The translations under genes and the position numbers were made by a program. A DNA stretch of 64,000 nt, from contig CAYUOH010000005.1 of the NCBI GenBank assembly GCA_964446385.1, positions 65,504 to 129,503 of the forward strand, written 5' to 3'. Below the pieces are notes generated by a model. The model saw only the letters and a program-made list of their open reading frames with translations, had not been told where the DNA came from and ran no database searches. This document shows positions 41,566 through 51,102 of this stretch, one piece after another. Position 1 is the stretch's first letter. Every line of letters begins with the position of its first letter. Origin of the DNA: CAYSRC01 sp964446385. Its GTDB lineage: Bacteria > Bacillota > Clostridia > Oscillospirales > Ruminococcaceae.

Positions 41566-43965
41566 TTAAACAGGCCTGATATTCCAGATATGGGTTGCAT
41601 ATTCACGAACCGAACGATCAGCACTGAAATATCCGAAACCAGCTATATTCATAAGCGACATACTGTTCCATTTCAGCGTGTCTTTGTAAGCAGTAGACAT
41701 TATATCCTGAGTTTCAGAATAGGAGGCGAAATCCGCAAGAACCATATAAGGATCGGAATTCAGGAGATTATCGGCAAGCTCCTTATAAGAATTGCCGTTA
41801 AAGCCGTTATACAGAAAATCAATAACACGCTTGATTTCAGGATTGCTGTTATATATGTCGGACGGCCTGTACCCGACGGAAACGTTCAGAACCTGGTCTT
41901 TAGTCATTCCGAAAAGATAGAAATTGTTAGTACCGCAACTGCTGCGGATTTCTATGTTCGCCCCATCCAGAGTTCCTATCGTAACTGCCCCGCCCAGCAT
42001 CAACTTCATATTACCCGTGCCGCTGGCTTCGGTACCTGCAAGAGAAATCTGCTCCGAAATTTCCGCGGCAGGCATCAGGATCTCCGACAGGGATACACTA
42101 TATTCCTCAAGAAATACCACACGGAGACGTTCCCTTACATCAGAATCTTTTTCCATTAAGGTCTGAAGCCCGCAAAGAAAACGGATAATCTGTTTAGCCA
42201 TGTAGTATCCGGGCGCAGCCTTGGCAGAGAAAAAATATGTCTTCGGAACAAAATCGGAATTCGGGTTGTCTTTAAGATACAGATACTGGCGGATAATATT
42301 CAGTGCATTGAGATGCTGACGCTTGTATTCATGAACCCTCTTTGCCTGTACATCAAATATTGAATCCGGATTAATCGGATATCCTATCCTGTCGGAAGCG
42401 TATCTGATAAGCTCTTCCTTGTTGCTCCGCTTTACCGAAGCCAGTCTTTCAAGAACCTCGGAATCGTTACGAAATGAGGCCAGCTTTTCCAGCCGGGTAG
42501 CATCTTTTTTGTACTCTTCTCCTATAGTATCGTTCAGCAGCCCGCAAAGGCCGAGATTGTGCTGCAGAAGCCAGCGCCTGTATGCAATTCCGTTTGTAAC
42601 ATTTGTAAACTGATCAGGACTGTACAGTGAAAAATCATGAAAAAGCTGTTCCTTAATTATATCGCTGTGAATTTTGGCGACACCGTTAACCTTGCCGGAC
42701 ATCGCAATGCAAAGATTCGCCATACGGACATTACTGTTGCTGATAATACTCATATAAGATACCTTACCGGTGTCTCCGGGGAATTTCGCATAAAGCTTTT
42801 CACAGAACCTGCGGTTGATTTCCTCGATAATCTGGTAAATACGTGGCAGCGTAGCTTTCATAACTTCACAGCTCCACTGTTCCAGAGCCTCCTGCATTAT
42901 GGTGTGGTTAGTATAATTGAATATCCGTGAAGCTATAGATTCTGCATCATCCCATGTATATCCGCATTCGTCGAGCATTATTCGCATCAGCTCAGGAATA
43001 GCGAGAGTGGGATGCGTATCATTCAACTGCACAACAACCTTGTCCGGGAGATTTTCAAGAGTCCCGTACTGGGCAAGATGATTTTTAACAATATTGTTAA
43101 CAGAGGCACAGCACAGGAAATACTGCTGCCTCAGACGCAGTATCTTCCCGTCCATATGATTATCGTTGGGATACAGTACCTTGCTGATGAGCTCTGCATC
43201 GTTATTTGCTTTAAGCGCTGAAGTATAGTCACCGCGGTTGAAACTGGCCATATCAAATCCGGGCGACTTTGCCTTCCACAATCTAAGGCGGGAAACGGCA
43301 TCGGAATCATATCCGGAAATATAGAAATCATACGGTACAGCCTGGACGGTAACGCAGTCGCGAATATTTACGCTGTGATACTGGTTGTCCCAGCGTTCCT
43401 CAAGATAACCCCCGAAATTCACTTCGACAGCTTCGTCAGGACGTGGATCAAGCCAGATTTCACCGGTCTTCATCCAGTCGTCAAGTGTTTCTTGTTGCCA
43501 TCCATCGACAATTTTCTGTTTAAAAACACCGTATTCGTAGAGGATAGAATATCCTGTGGCATTATAGCCTGTAGAAGCCAGGGCATCCAGATAACATGCC
43601 GCCAGGCGGCCCAAGCCTCCGTTTCCTAGACCAGCATCAGCTTCTGTGTCATATATCTTACCGATATCAATGCCGTATCCGTTAAGGACAGTTTCAGCCG
43701 CTTTTTCCATTCCGAGGTTGAACAGATTATTTTTCAGTGAACGTCCTATTAGGAATTCCATTGACATATAGAAAATCTGCTTTCCACCCTTGCCGTATGT
43801 ACGCGCGTCAAGTTTGTGGCGCTTATTCATCAGTTCGCTGCGCGCAATAATACACAGAGCGGAATAAATCTGTTCCAAGGAGGCCTTAATGAGGCTCACA
43901 TTGAACTCGTTACGCAGAGTTTCAAGCAGTTGATCTCTAAATAAAGTTTCGGAATACAGAATCAC
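41566..43965 (-). CDS. glgP: Glycogen/maltodextrin phosphorylase
   Basis: GT35 enzyme that releases glucose-1-phosphate from alpha-1,4-glucans, using pyridoxal phosphate, in the cytosol. The chain is 799 residues, normal for bacteria. The N-terminal block YMSMEFLIGRSLKNNLFNLG, the loop DAGLGNGGLGRLAACYLDALA and the PLP-lysine region (EASGTGNMKLMLGG followed by VTIGTLDGANIEI) are all intact. The start is GTG with GAGG seven bases upstream. A TTGCCA-17-TATAAT promoter precedes it. It is the first gene of a two-gene operon with the GH13 enzyme and acts in the same route as MalQ. Confidence 0.96.
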   Translation of the reverse strand: MILYSETLFRDQLLETLRNEFNVSLIKASLEQIYSALCIIARSELMNKRHKLDARTYGKGGKQIFYMSMEFLIGRSLKNNLFNLGMEKAAETVLNGYGIDIGKIYDTEADAGLGNGGLGRLAACYLDALASTGYNATGYSILYEYGVFKQKIVDGWQQETLDDWMKTGEIWLDPRPDEAVEVNFGGYLEERWDNQYHSVNIRDCVTVQAVPYDFYISGYDSDAVSRLRLWKAKSPGFDMASFNRGDYTSALKANNDAELISKVLYPNDNHMDGKILRLRQQYFLCCASVNNIVKNHLAQYGTLENLPDKVVVQLNDTHPTLAIPELMRIMLDECGYTWDDAESIASRIFNYTNHTIMQEALEQWSCEVMKATLPRIYQIIEEINRRFCEKLYAKFPGDTGKVSYMSIISNSNVRMANLCIAMSGKVNGVAKIHSDIIKEQLFHDFSLYSPDQFTNVTNGIAYRRWLLQHNLGLCGLLNDTIGEEYKKDATRLEKLASFRNDSEVLERLASVKRSNKEELIRYASDRIGYPINPDSIFDVQAKRVHEYKRQHLNALNIIRQYLYLKDNPNSDFVPKTYFFSAKAAPGYYMAKQIIRFLCGLQTLMEKDSDVRERLRVVFLEEYSVSLSEILMPAAEISEQISLAGTEASGTGNMKLMLGGAVTIGTLDGANIEIRSSCGTNNFYLFGMTKDQVLNVSVGYRPSDIYNSNPEIKRVIDFLYNGFNGNSYKELADNLLNSDPYMVLADFASYSETQDIMSTAYKDTLKWNSMSLMNIAGFGYFSADRSVREYATHIWNIRPV

Positions 43966-43999
43966 TTCTTAACCTCACTGTGTCTTCATCATGGATTAA

Positions 44000-44028
44000 A
44001 TTATATAGAAATAACGGATATCTGGCAA
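44000..44028 (-). promoter_or_regulatory. Promoter of glgP
   Basis: Minus strand TTGCCA (44028-44023), 17 bases, TATAAT (44005-44000), about 35 bases from the GTG start. Confidence 0.7.
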
Positions 44029-44068
44029 ATGTAAAATGCTACAAAAAAAGAAAGAGAGTTTAAAACAT

Positions 44069-44097
44069 TTGTACGCAGTAATATTTTGTATTATAAT
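44069..44097 (+). promoter_or_regulatory. Promoter of the zapA-like/dut/maf operon
   Basis: TTGTAC (44069-44074), 17 bases, TATAAT (44092-44097), about 40 bases before the ATG at 44138. Confidence 0.65.
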
Positions 44098-44137
44098 AGT
44101 AAATAATTATACTAAAATTAGGATTGAGGTTTGAATT

Positions 44138-45793
44138 ATGGTATACAACAGAATTCAACTCGACATAGCCGGCCTGAGCATGATTATTTCCTCCGATGAG
44201 GACGAGGCTTATATCAAAGAAATTGCCCAGGAGATGGACAGTGATATCAAATCTGTTCTGGATGATAATCCCACTGTTTCGGTTACAAATGCCGGCCTTC
44301 TGTGCGCGCTTGACTATCTTAACAACTACAAAAAAACTACGCGCAATGCCAACAGTCTGCGTACTCAGATTAAGGATTACTTGGCCGAGGCCGCGAACGC
44401 CAAAACCATGTTTGATGATGAGCACCGTCGCTCAACCCGACTTGATGCCGAGCTCCAGGCTCTTCGAAATCATCTTACCCGCCTTGCTGCGGATGGTGAT
44501 AATTCCGGTATTATTAACGAATTGAGAGAGCAGCTTGGCAACAGCGAATCACAGGTTGCCTCCCTGCGCCAGCAAGTCAATGATTATTCCATTCAGAACA
44601 AGGTTGTAAATGACAAACTTATCAATATTTCCGATATCGCATCCAGCCGCGGCCGCGAGATAGAACGCCTCAACACCCAGATTACTGACATTTTATCCCA
44701 GCTTGCTTCGCGTGACGAGTCGGTTTCCCGTACCGAGCAGGCACTGAAAGAGGCCGAATCACGAATAGAATCACTCAACGCCGAAAACAGTCTTCTTCAG
44801 GACAAAATCACAGAACTTATAGACTCGTACCGTGAAACAATAAGCCAGCTTAATAACGGCAGCGTTCCCGTTCCCGAGAATTTTACCTCTGCTGCGCCGG
44901 CCGAGGATATTTCACAAATACTTTCAGATATCCCTGAAGAACCTGAGAATTACGATGTTTCCGTTTCCGGAAGTTTTTTGGGCGAAACAACTGATTCTTC
45001 TGAATCAGAAGCAGCTCCTGAAATAGTCAGTTTTGAAAATCCCGAAAATCTGTATTCTTTTGATGACCAGAACGAACCGGTTTCCTACAGCCTTTTTGAT
45101 AAAGAATTTTCCGTCGCTGAACAAGGATACGCCGCCTCTCCCGACACCTCCGAAGAATCTGAGATATCTGCAACTTATATCATAGAAAGTCCCGTTTCCA
45201 GAGATGATATCGTTGAGGATATCATGGAAGATACCGTGAAAACATATGAGAGTGATCCGTTCTCCGATATTCACATTGACGATGATGATATTACTCTGGG
45301 ATTCAACGGTAACGCTTCCTCCCTTGATTTGCCTCTTGATGAACTTTCAAGTGAAAAACTGAAACCCGAGCTTGCTTCCGCGCCGCAGAACGTCGGTTCC
45401 GAATTTGCTCCGGATGAACTGTTCAACGGTACGGACGCCGATGTAGCCGATACTGTAACCTATATCAAAGATGACGTACAGTCGACATTCCGTCAGTCGG
45501 TTACCAACAAATTCAATTCCGAAGAATTCAATAAAATTTTCTCTGATGATTCTGATGACACACCTTCAGGCAAAAAACCCGGTCTCTTTGAAAAACTGGG
45601 GTTCGGAAAACGTGACCGCCAGGACCAGAAAGAATCAAAAGAAGATACCTCATCAAGTCCTTATGTAGGTTTCAGCACAATGGAGTTTACTCCCTCCGTC
45701 CCAAAGGCAGTTACTCCCGCAGACCTCAGCAGCCTTATCGGCGACGATAATGATAACGGAATGCCCGATCTCCGATGGACAGACGAGATATAG
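44138..45793 (+). CDS. ZapA-domain protein with long coiled coil and acidic tail
   Basis: A 551-residue protein. Residues about 1-70 match the cell-division factor ZapA (NRIQLDIAGLSMIISSDEDEAYIKEIAQ, then the NAGLLCALDYLNNYKK helix), which binds FtsZ. Normal ZapA is about 85-110 residues. Here it is followed by a continuous coiled coil (about 70-245, LASRDESVSRTEQALKEAESRIESL), a long acidic Ser/Asp/Glu/Pro-rich stretch (about 250-500), and a basic, Lys-rich patch (KLGFGKRDRQDQKESKED) before the end. It looks like a ZapA-based scaffold at the division site. It starts behind GAGG and heads an operon with dut, maf, mgsA, hisS and aspS. Confidence 0.7.
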   Translation: MVYNRIQLDIAGLSMIISSDEDEAYIKEIAQEMDSDIKSVLDDNPTVSVTNAGLLCALDYLNNYKKTTRNANSLRTQIKDYLAEAANAKTMFDDEHRRSTRLDAELQALRNHLTRLAADGDNSGIINELREQLGNSESQVASLRQQVNDYSIQNKVVNDKLINISDIASSRGREIERLNTQITDILSQLASRDESVSRTEQALKEAESRIESLNAENSLLQDKITELIDSYRETISQLNNGSVPVPENFTSAAPAEDISQILSDIPEEPENYDVSVSGSFLGETTDSSESEAAPEIVSFENPENLYSFDDQNEPVSYSLFDKEFSVAEQGYAASPDTSEESEISATYIIESPVSRDDIVEDIMEDTVKTYESDPFSDIHIDDDDITLGFNGNASSLDLPLDELSSEKLKPELASAPQNVGSEFAPDELFNGTDADVADTVTYIKDDVQSTFRQSVTNKFNSEEFNKIFSDDSDDTPSGKKPGLFEKLGFGKRDRQDQKESKEDTSSSPYVGFSTMEFTPSVPKAVTPADLSSLIGDDNDNGMPDLRWTDEI

Positions 45794-45795
45794 AA

Positions 45796-46233
45796 ATGGA
45801 GCTGAAAATAAAATTTCTGCGTGATGGGGCTTCGCTTCCGGTCCGTGCCAGTGACGGTGCTGCTGCCTATGACATAAAGGCTCTTCTTGACCGGGACGTT
45901 ACCATAAATCCCGGATGCAGAGAACTGATACCTACGGGTATCGCTATAGAGCTCCCCGATCCCGGATACGCAGCTTTGCTTTATTCCCGCAGTGGAAGCG
46001 GTATCAAACACGGTGTATCACTTAGTAATTCGGTCGGAGTTATCGACAGCGATTATCGCGGTGAAATCCGCGTTGGTCTGATTAATCTCGGCAATTCACC
46101 TTTTATAGTTTGCAATGGAGACCGGATTGCTCAGATGATGATAGTCCCAATTATGCTTCCGGAAATGAAAATTGCCGATACTCTTGAAGATTCCTCACGC
46201 GGCGAGGGAGGATTCGGAAGCACAGGACAATAA
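45796..46233 (+). CDS. dut: dUTP diphosphatase
   Basis: Hydrolyses dUTP to dUMP and pyrophosphate, keeping uracil out of DNA and feeding dTMP synthesis. It is 145 residues, the trimeric dUTPase type. All five motifs are present: AYDI (1), RSGSGIKHGV (2), GVIDSDYRGEI with the catalytic Asp (3), GDRIAQMM (4) and RGEGGFGSTG (5). The start at 45796 lies two bases after the upstream stop; an ATG seven codons earlier would overlap the upstream gene and has no ribosome site. Its product dUMP is the substrate of the ThyA at 2 kb. Confidence 0.96.
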   Translation: MELKIKFLRDGASLPVRASDGAAAYDIKALLDRDVTINPGCRELIPTGIAIELPDPGYAALLYSRSGSGIKHGVSLSNSVGVIDSDYRGEIRVGLINLGNSPFIVCNGDRIAQMMIVPIMLPEMKIADTLEDSSRGEGGFGSTGQ

Positions 46234-46236
46234 ATT

Positions 46237-46806
46237 ATGGATATTATACTGGCAAGTCAGAGCCCTAGGCGGTGCGAGCTTATGTCACTTGTAACCGACA
46301 AATTTACCTGTGTCAGTTCAGATGTAGATGAAAAGCAACTATTGGACGGCATCATATGCGACAGCGAGGAAAAGTGTTCTATTCTCGCCGATGCCAAGGC
46401 CCGGTCAGTTTACGGAAGATTTCCAGATTCCATAGTAATCGGTTGTGATACGGTTGTCGATGTAGAGGGCACGGTCCTTGAAAAACCTGCCGATCGCAAT
46501 GAAGCTCTTTTTATGATGAATCTTCTGTCTGGAAGAAATCATACCGTTTTCACCGGGGTATCTATCATTTCCGGGAATTTCTACTCCTCTTTTGTATGTG
46601 AAACCGCTGTCGAATTTTTCCCCGTCAGCGATGAGGAAGCTGCCGAATATGTAAAAACTCCGGAGCCTTATGACAAAGCCGGAGGCTATGCCATTCAGGG
46701 TCTGGCCTCAAGGTTTATAAAAGGAATACGCGGTGATTACTTCAATGTAGTCGGATTCCCTGTTTCCGCCGTCTACCGGGAGCTTAAAGCTGCCGGCGCT
46801 ATTTAA
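46237..46806 (+). CDS. maf: Maf-family nucleotide pyrophosphatase
   Basis: House-cleaning enzyme that removes non-canonical nucleoside triphosphates (dTTP/UTP or modified bases), historically linked to septum formation. It is 189 residues. Typical motifs are ILASQSPRRCELM (about 3), ADAKARSVYG (about 51), VIGCDTVVDVEG (about 66), LEKPADRNEA and EPYDKAGGYAIQG (about 146). The gene starts three bases after dut, which fits a shared nucleotide-pool role. Confidence 0.94.
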   Translation: MDIILASQSPRRCELMSLVTDKFTCVSSDVDEKQLLDGIICDSEEKCSILADAKARSVYGRFPDSIVIGCDTVVDVEGTVLEKPADRNEALFMMNLLSGRNHTVFTGVSIISGNFYSSFVCETAVEFFPVSDEEAAEYVKTPEPYDKAGGYAIQGLASRFIKGIRGDYFNVVGFPVSAVYRELKAAGAI

Positions 46807-46862
46807 GTGAAATTCCGCATTCAGCGGTTTTGACTTTTTATATTATTTTTTTTAGGTGAAAT

Positions 46863-47279
46863 ATGAATATTGCTATTACAGCCCATGACTCAAAAAAGGA
46901 ACTGATGGTTCAGTTTTGTATCGCATACTGCGGTATTCTGAACCACCACAATCTGTACGCCACAGGAACCACCGGGAAAATGGTAGCCGAAGCTACCGGT
47001 CTGGAGATTCACAATTTCCTCTCCGGTCCCCAGGGAGGCGCGGAGCAAATATGTTCTCACATAGCTTATGACGAAATCGATATGGTTTTGCTGTTCCGTG
47101 ACCCTATCAGCGCCAAAGAGCACGAAATTAACGAACTGGATATGTTGCGCCTTTGCGATGTTCACAATGTACCTATAGCGACGAATATCGCAACAGCCGA
47201 GGTATTGATACATGGTCTGGAACGCGGCGATCTGGATTGGCGTGACATTGTAAATCCGAAAAAGAATTCTATTCAGTAA
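46863..47279 (+). CDS. mgsA: Methylglyoxal synthase
   Basis: Converts dihydroxyacetone phosphate to methylglyoxal and phosphate, a bypass of lower glycolysis when phosphate is short. The chain is 138 residues. The phosphate-binding and catalytic blocks are clear: AHDSKKELMVQ (about 7), ATGTTGKM (about 37), FLSGPQGGAEQI with the active Asp equivalents in LLFRDPIS (about 57-80). An AGGTGA ribosome site precedes the start. It lies 56 bases after maf, in the same run of genes. Confidence 0.95.
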   Translation: MNIAITAHDSKKELMVQFCIAYCGILNHHNLYATGTTGKMVAEATGLEIHNFLSGPQGGAEQICSHIAYDEIDMVLLFRDPISAKEHEINELDMLRLCDVHNVPIATNIATAEVLIHGLERGDLDWRDIVNPKKNSIQ

Positions 47280-47291
47280 AGGGCTTATACT

Positions 47292-48551
47292 ATGGCATTG
47301 ATTACCAATTCCCCCAGAGGCACACAGGATGTTTTGCCAGGGGACAGCTATAAATGGAAATATGTAGAATCTGTTCTACAGAACATCTGTGAAAGATATG
47401 GATACCGTGAAGTCAGAACCCCGACATTTGAGCATACCGAGCTTTTCCAGCGTGGTGTCGGCGACACAACCGACGTTGTGGGTAAGGAAATGTACACCAT
47501 GACCGACAAAGGCGGACGCAGCATCACTCTTCGCCCCGAGGGCACCGCCGGAGTCGCCCGTTCATTTCTTCAGAACGGCATACTGGCCGGCACAATGCCT
47601 GTAAGAGGCTACTATATTCTCAGCTGTTTCAGATATGAAAAACCTCAGGCCGGAAGGCTGAGAGAATTCCACCAACTTGGCATTGAGCTTTACGGGGCTC
47701 CGGGTCCCGACGCAGACGCGGAGGTTATCCGTGTCGCGAATGATATTTTAACAACACTCGGAATTCAGAATGTTACCCTTGAGATAAACAGTATTGGTTG
47801 TCCTGAATGCAGAGGACATTATCGCGACGCCCTAAAGGAGTATTTCGGGGCCTGTAGGGAAGAGCTGTGTGAAACCTGTCAGGATCGTCTCGATCGTAAT
47901 CCTATGCGAATTCTTGACTGCAAGAGTCCGATTTGTTCTAAAATATCCTCAGGAGCACCGACAGTACTAGACTACCTTTGTGACGCCTGCCGTGAGCATT
48001 TCGAGTCAACAAAGGCTATACTGAATACCGCGGGAATTAAATATACTGTCAATCCTAGAATAGTCAGAGGTCTCGATTACTACAGCCGTACCGTTTTCGA
48101 ATTCGTACACACTGCTGCGGGAGCACAGGGCACCGTATGTGGAGGAGGGCGCTATGACGGTCTTACCGAAATACTCGGCGGGCAGCATATTCCCGGTATC
48201 GGTTTCGGCATGGGTATCGAACGTCTACTGAACGTCCTTGAGGGCGAAGGCATCGACATCCCCCAGCCCGGAGGACCTGATATTTTCATAGCATATATCG
48301 GAGACAAAGCTCTGGCCAAAACCCGTGAGGTTGTGTTCGGCCTTCAGTCAATGGGAATCCGTGTTGAATATGATATTATCGGACGCAGCCTAAAAGCCCA
48401 GATGAAATACGCAGATAAAATTGATGCCGCTCACACTGTTGTTCTCGGCGATAGTGAGATTGACAGCTGCACAGCAGTATTGAAAGATATGAAAAGCGGT
48501 GCTGAGACCATCTGCAGTCTTGATATATCCGAGCTGGCTTCATATCTTTAA
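47292..48551 (+). CDS. hisS: Histidyl-tRNA synthetase
   Basis: Class II aminoacyl-tRNA synthetase charging tRNA-His. The chain is 419 residues, the usual bacterial size. Motif 2 is RPEGTAGVARSFLQN with RYEKPQAGRLREFHQ (about 81-120). The His-binding blocks are RGLDYYSRTVFEF (about 259) and GGGRYDGLTEILGG, followed by GIGFGMGIERLL (motif 3, about 300). It sits 12 bases after mgsA, which leaves no room for a T-box leader; aspS follows 36 bases later. Confidence 0.98.
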   Translation: MALITNSPRGTQDVLPGDSYKWKYVESVLQNICERYGYREVRTPTFEHTELFQRGVGDTTDVVGKEMYTMTDKGGRSITLRPEGTAGVARSFLQNGILAGTMPVRGYYILSCFRYEKPQAGRLREFHQLGIELYGAPGPDADAEVIRVANDILTTLGIQNVTLEINSIGCPECRGHYRDALKEYFGACREELCETCQDRLDRNPMRILDCKSPICSKISSGAPTVLDYLCDACREHFESTKAILNTAGIKYTVNPRIVRGLDYYSRTVFEFVHTAAGAQGTVCGGGRYDGLTEILGGQHIPGIGFGMGIERLLNVLEGEGIDIPQPGGPDIFIAYIGDKALAKTREVVFGLQSMGIRVEYDIIGRSLKAQMKYADKIDAAHTVVLGDSEIDSCTAVLKDMKSGAETICSLDISELASYL

Positions 48552-48587
48552 TAAAGATACATAAAGAAAAAAGAGGATTAGTTATAA

Positions 48588-50354
48588 ATGGTTCAAATGC
48601 GCACACATACTTGCGGAGAATTACGTTTATCAGACACAGGCAGCAAGGTTAAACTTGTGGGCTGGATGGAAAACATACGTGAAGTAGGTAATAATTTTGC
48701 GTTTCTGGTACTCAGAGACTTTTACGGCACCACTCAGGTTGTTATTGAATCCTCCGATTTGTTTGAAATGGTTCACGGCCTTAATAAGGAATCCACCATT
48801 TCTGTCGAAGGAACCGTGAGGGAACGCAGTAGCAAGAATCCCAAGCTTGACACGGGTGACATTGAAGTTGCTCCGGACAAGATCATAGTTCTCGGGAAAT
48901 GCGTTTACAACAGTCTTCCTTTTGAAATAAACCACAGCCGCGAAGCAGATGAAATTCAGAGGTTAAAATACCGTTATCTGGATCTCCGCAATCCCGAAGT
49001 AAAAAATAACATCATTCTCCGCTGCAATGTAGTTGCCGCTCTTCGTGCCGCTATGACAGAGCACGGTTTTCTTGAAATAACAACCCCTATCCTTACGGCC
49101 AGTTCTCCGGAAGGCGCCCGGGATTATCTGGTTCCCGCCAGAAAGCATCCCGGGAAGTTTTACGCACTTCCCCAGGCCCCTCAACAGTTCAAGCAGCTAC
49201 TTATGACCAGTGGTTTTGACAAGTATTTTCAGATTGCTCCCTGCTTCCGCGACGAAGATGCCCGAGGAGACCGTTCCCCCGGTGAGTTCTACCAGCTTGA
49301 TATGGAGATGGCGTTTGCCACCCAAGAGGATGTTTTTACCGTATTAGAGGATGTTCTTCCTCAGATATTTGCCAAATATGGTAAATACAACACCGCAAGC
49401 TCTGCGCCGTTCCGCAGAATTGCATATCTTAAAGCTCTTGAGACCTATGGTTCAGACAAACCAGATCTTCGAATTGACCTTACAGCTAAAGATATTTCAG
49501 ACTGCTTTACCGACTGTGAATTTGATGCACTAAAAGTCGGGGCTGTGAAGGCTGTCGATATATCCAATTGCAGTCTTACCAGAAAACAGATAGATAAACT
49601 GCTTGACGACTGTGAAGTACAGTCTGGAAGCAAAGGATACTGGTTCAAGATTGACGAGCAGGGAGAAATAGCCGGAGGTATCTCAAAATTCGTTGCCCCG
49701 GTGAAGGATCAGGTGGCTGAAAAGCTCAATCTCGCGCCCGGTATGCTTGTAATAGTCGCTGCGGGCGACGCGGCTGTAAAATCAGTCGGTGTTATGATTA
49801 AAATATTCGGCGCTGCCTGCGAAGGCCATATGGACAAAGAGCGCTACGAATTCTGCTGGATTGTTGATTTTCCGATGTATGAAATCGGTGAGGAAAGCGG
49901 AGATCTCGAATTCTGTCATAATCCTTTCAGCATGCCTTCAGGCGGACTGGAAGTTCTTCTAAAGGCAGAAAGAGGAGAAATTGATCCCCTTACCATAATG
50001 GCAAATCAGTATGACCTTGTATGCAACGGCGTTGAATTGTCCTCCGGTGCCGTCAGAAACCACGACCCGGAAATAATGATAAAAGCTTTTGAACTAGTAC
50101 GTCTCGGTGAAGACGACGTAAAAGCCAAATTTCCGGCTATGTACAACGCATTCTGTTACGGTGCGCCTCCCCATGCTGGTATTGCTCCCGGAGTGGACCG
50201 TATGGTGATGCTGCTTGCAGGTGAGGATTCCATTCGCGAAATAATCCCCTTCCCCATGAACAAGAACGCGCAGGATATCATGATGGGCGCTCCATCGGAG
50301 GTAAATCAAAAACAACTTGATGAACTGAACATCAAGGTCTGTATTCCCGAGTAA
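48588..50354 (+). CDS. aspS: Aspartyl-tRNA synthetase, bacterial type
   Basis: Class II synthetase charging tRNA-Asp. The chain is 588 residues, with the OB-fold anticodon domain first (about 1-110), then the catalytic domain with motif 2 (FRDEDARGDRSPGEFYQLDMEM, split here around 215-240), the bacterial GAD insert (about 290-410) and motif 3 GIAPGVDRMVMLL (about 530). It ends the six-gene operon at a strong terminator. Whether it also charges tRNA-Asn is not visible here; an AsnA gene lies 4.5 kb away. Confidence 0.97.
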   Translation: MVQMRTHTCGELRLSDTGSKVKLVGWMENIREVGNNFAFLVLRDFYGTTQVVIESSDLFEMVHGLNKESTISVEGTVRERSSKNPKLDTGDIEVAPDKIIVLGKCVYNSLPFEINHSREADEIQRLKYRYLDLRNPEVKNNIILRCNVVAALRAAMTEHGFLEITTPILTASSPEGARDYLVPARKHPGKFYALPQAPQQFKQLLMTSGFDKYFQIAPCFRDEDARGDRSPGEFYQLDMEMAFATQEDVFTVLEDVLPQIFAKYGKYNTASSAPFRRIAYLKALETYGSDKPDLRIDLTAKDISDCFTDCEFDALKVGAVKAVDISNCSLTRKQIDKLLDDCEVQSGSKGYWFKIDEQGEIAGGISKFVAPVKDQVAEKLNLAPGMLVIVAAGDAAVKSVGVMIKIFGAACEGHMDKERYEFCWIVDFPMYEIGEESGDLEFCHNPFSMPSGGLEVLLKAERGEIDPLTIMANQYDLVCNGVELSSGAVRNHDPEIMIKAFELVRLGEDDVKAKFPAMYNAFCYGAPPHAGIAPGVDRMVMLLAGEDSIREIIPFPMNKNAQDIMMGAPSEVNQKQLDELNIKVCIPE

Positions 50355-50365
50355 ATCATAAAGAA

Positions 50366-50400
50366 TAAAGGCGTCAGCATAATGCTGACGCCTTTATTTC
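50366..50400. terminator. Bidirectional terminator after aspS
   Basis: AAAGGCGTCAGCAT pairs with ATGCTGACGCCTTT, with T and A flanks serving both aspS and the converging Pr6Pr gene. Confidence 0.9.
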
Positions 50401-51102
50401 TTATAAATTGTAAATCTTTTCAATCGTTTTGTTGCAGATTTCGTTGCGTATACCGTGAAGAATTATACTCACTATATAAACAGAAGCCGACATTACAAAA
50501 ACGAAAACATACCACCGATTGCCTTTGTTGAACTCGTAAAAATCTTTCCAGCCTCCACCTTCCGCTCCGATAGATACCACCATAATGAGGTACAACCCTT
50601 CATATAGTATAACCGGGATTATTCCGAGCCAACGCTGATGTCTCGGAATTTCATCTCCAATCTCAAAAAAAAGAAAGGATACGAGACATAGCAGAGGGTT
50701 AATAAGATGCAGAAACAAATTATTACCCACAAAAAGTTCATGATAACCGATCATTGGGCCGAGATAAAAAAGAACGGTAAGAAGCGTTAAAGTAACAGAA
50801 ACAGTTCCGATAAATTTGAAACAAGCAGCCCAGGCCGGTACCATAACGCGGTCGCGAAACATACCCGGAATTGTGAAAACAAGAACAAATATGCTGCAAA
50901 TCGAGACAAGGATATTGGAATCGATTGTGAAATATCTGAAACATTGGGCACCGATAACCGCCATATTGGCGTCTCCGGTACGGTCACCGGTAAAGTAACA
51001 TAATACAGACCAGGCAGTCAGTAATACAACCGTTACATTGCTCAAAAAAGATAAAACACATCTGATGCGGTTGCTTTTCATATTATCACCGAGGCGAGGC
51101 AT
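50401..51102 (-). CDS. Pr6Pr-family membrane protein
   Basis: A 233-residue protein with six to seven predicted helices and the general look of the Pr6Pr family (FRYFTIDSNILVSICSIF, then HLINPLLCLVSFLFFE). The function is unknown. The start is uncertain. The ATG at 51102 overlaps the PBP stop as TAATG, a translational-coupling arrangement. An ATG at 51081 gives 226 residues and begins closer to the first helix. Neither has a strong ribosome site. It probably shares the PBP transcript. Confidence 0.65.
   Translation of the reverse strand: MPRLGDNMKSNRIRCVLSFLSNVTVVLLTAWSVLCYFTGDRTGDANMAVIGAQCFRYFTIDSNILVSICSIFVLVFTIPGMFRDRVMVPAWAACFKFIGTVSVTLTLLTVLFYLGPMIGYHELFVGNNLFLHLINPLLCLVSFLFFEIGDEIPRHQRWLGIIPVILYEGLYLIMVVSIGAEGGGWKDFYEFNKGNRWYVFVFVMSASVYIVSIILHGIRNEICNKTIEKIYNL

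Noticed and set aside
47280..47291. T-box leader for hisS-aspS
   Set aside because: Only 12 bases separate mgsA from hisS, too short for a T-box.
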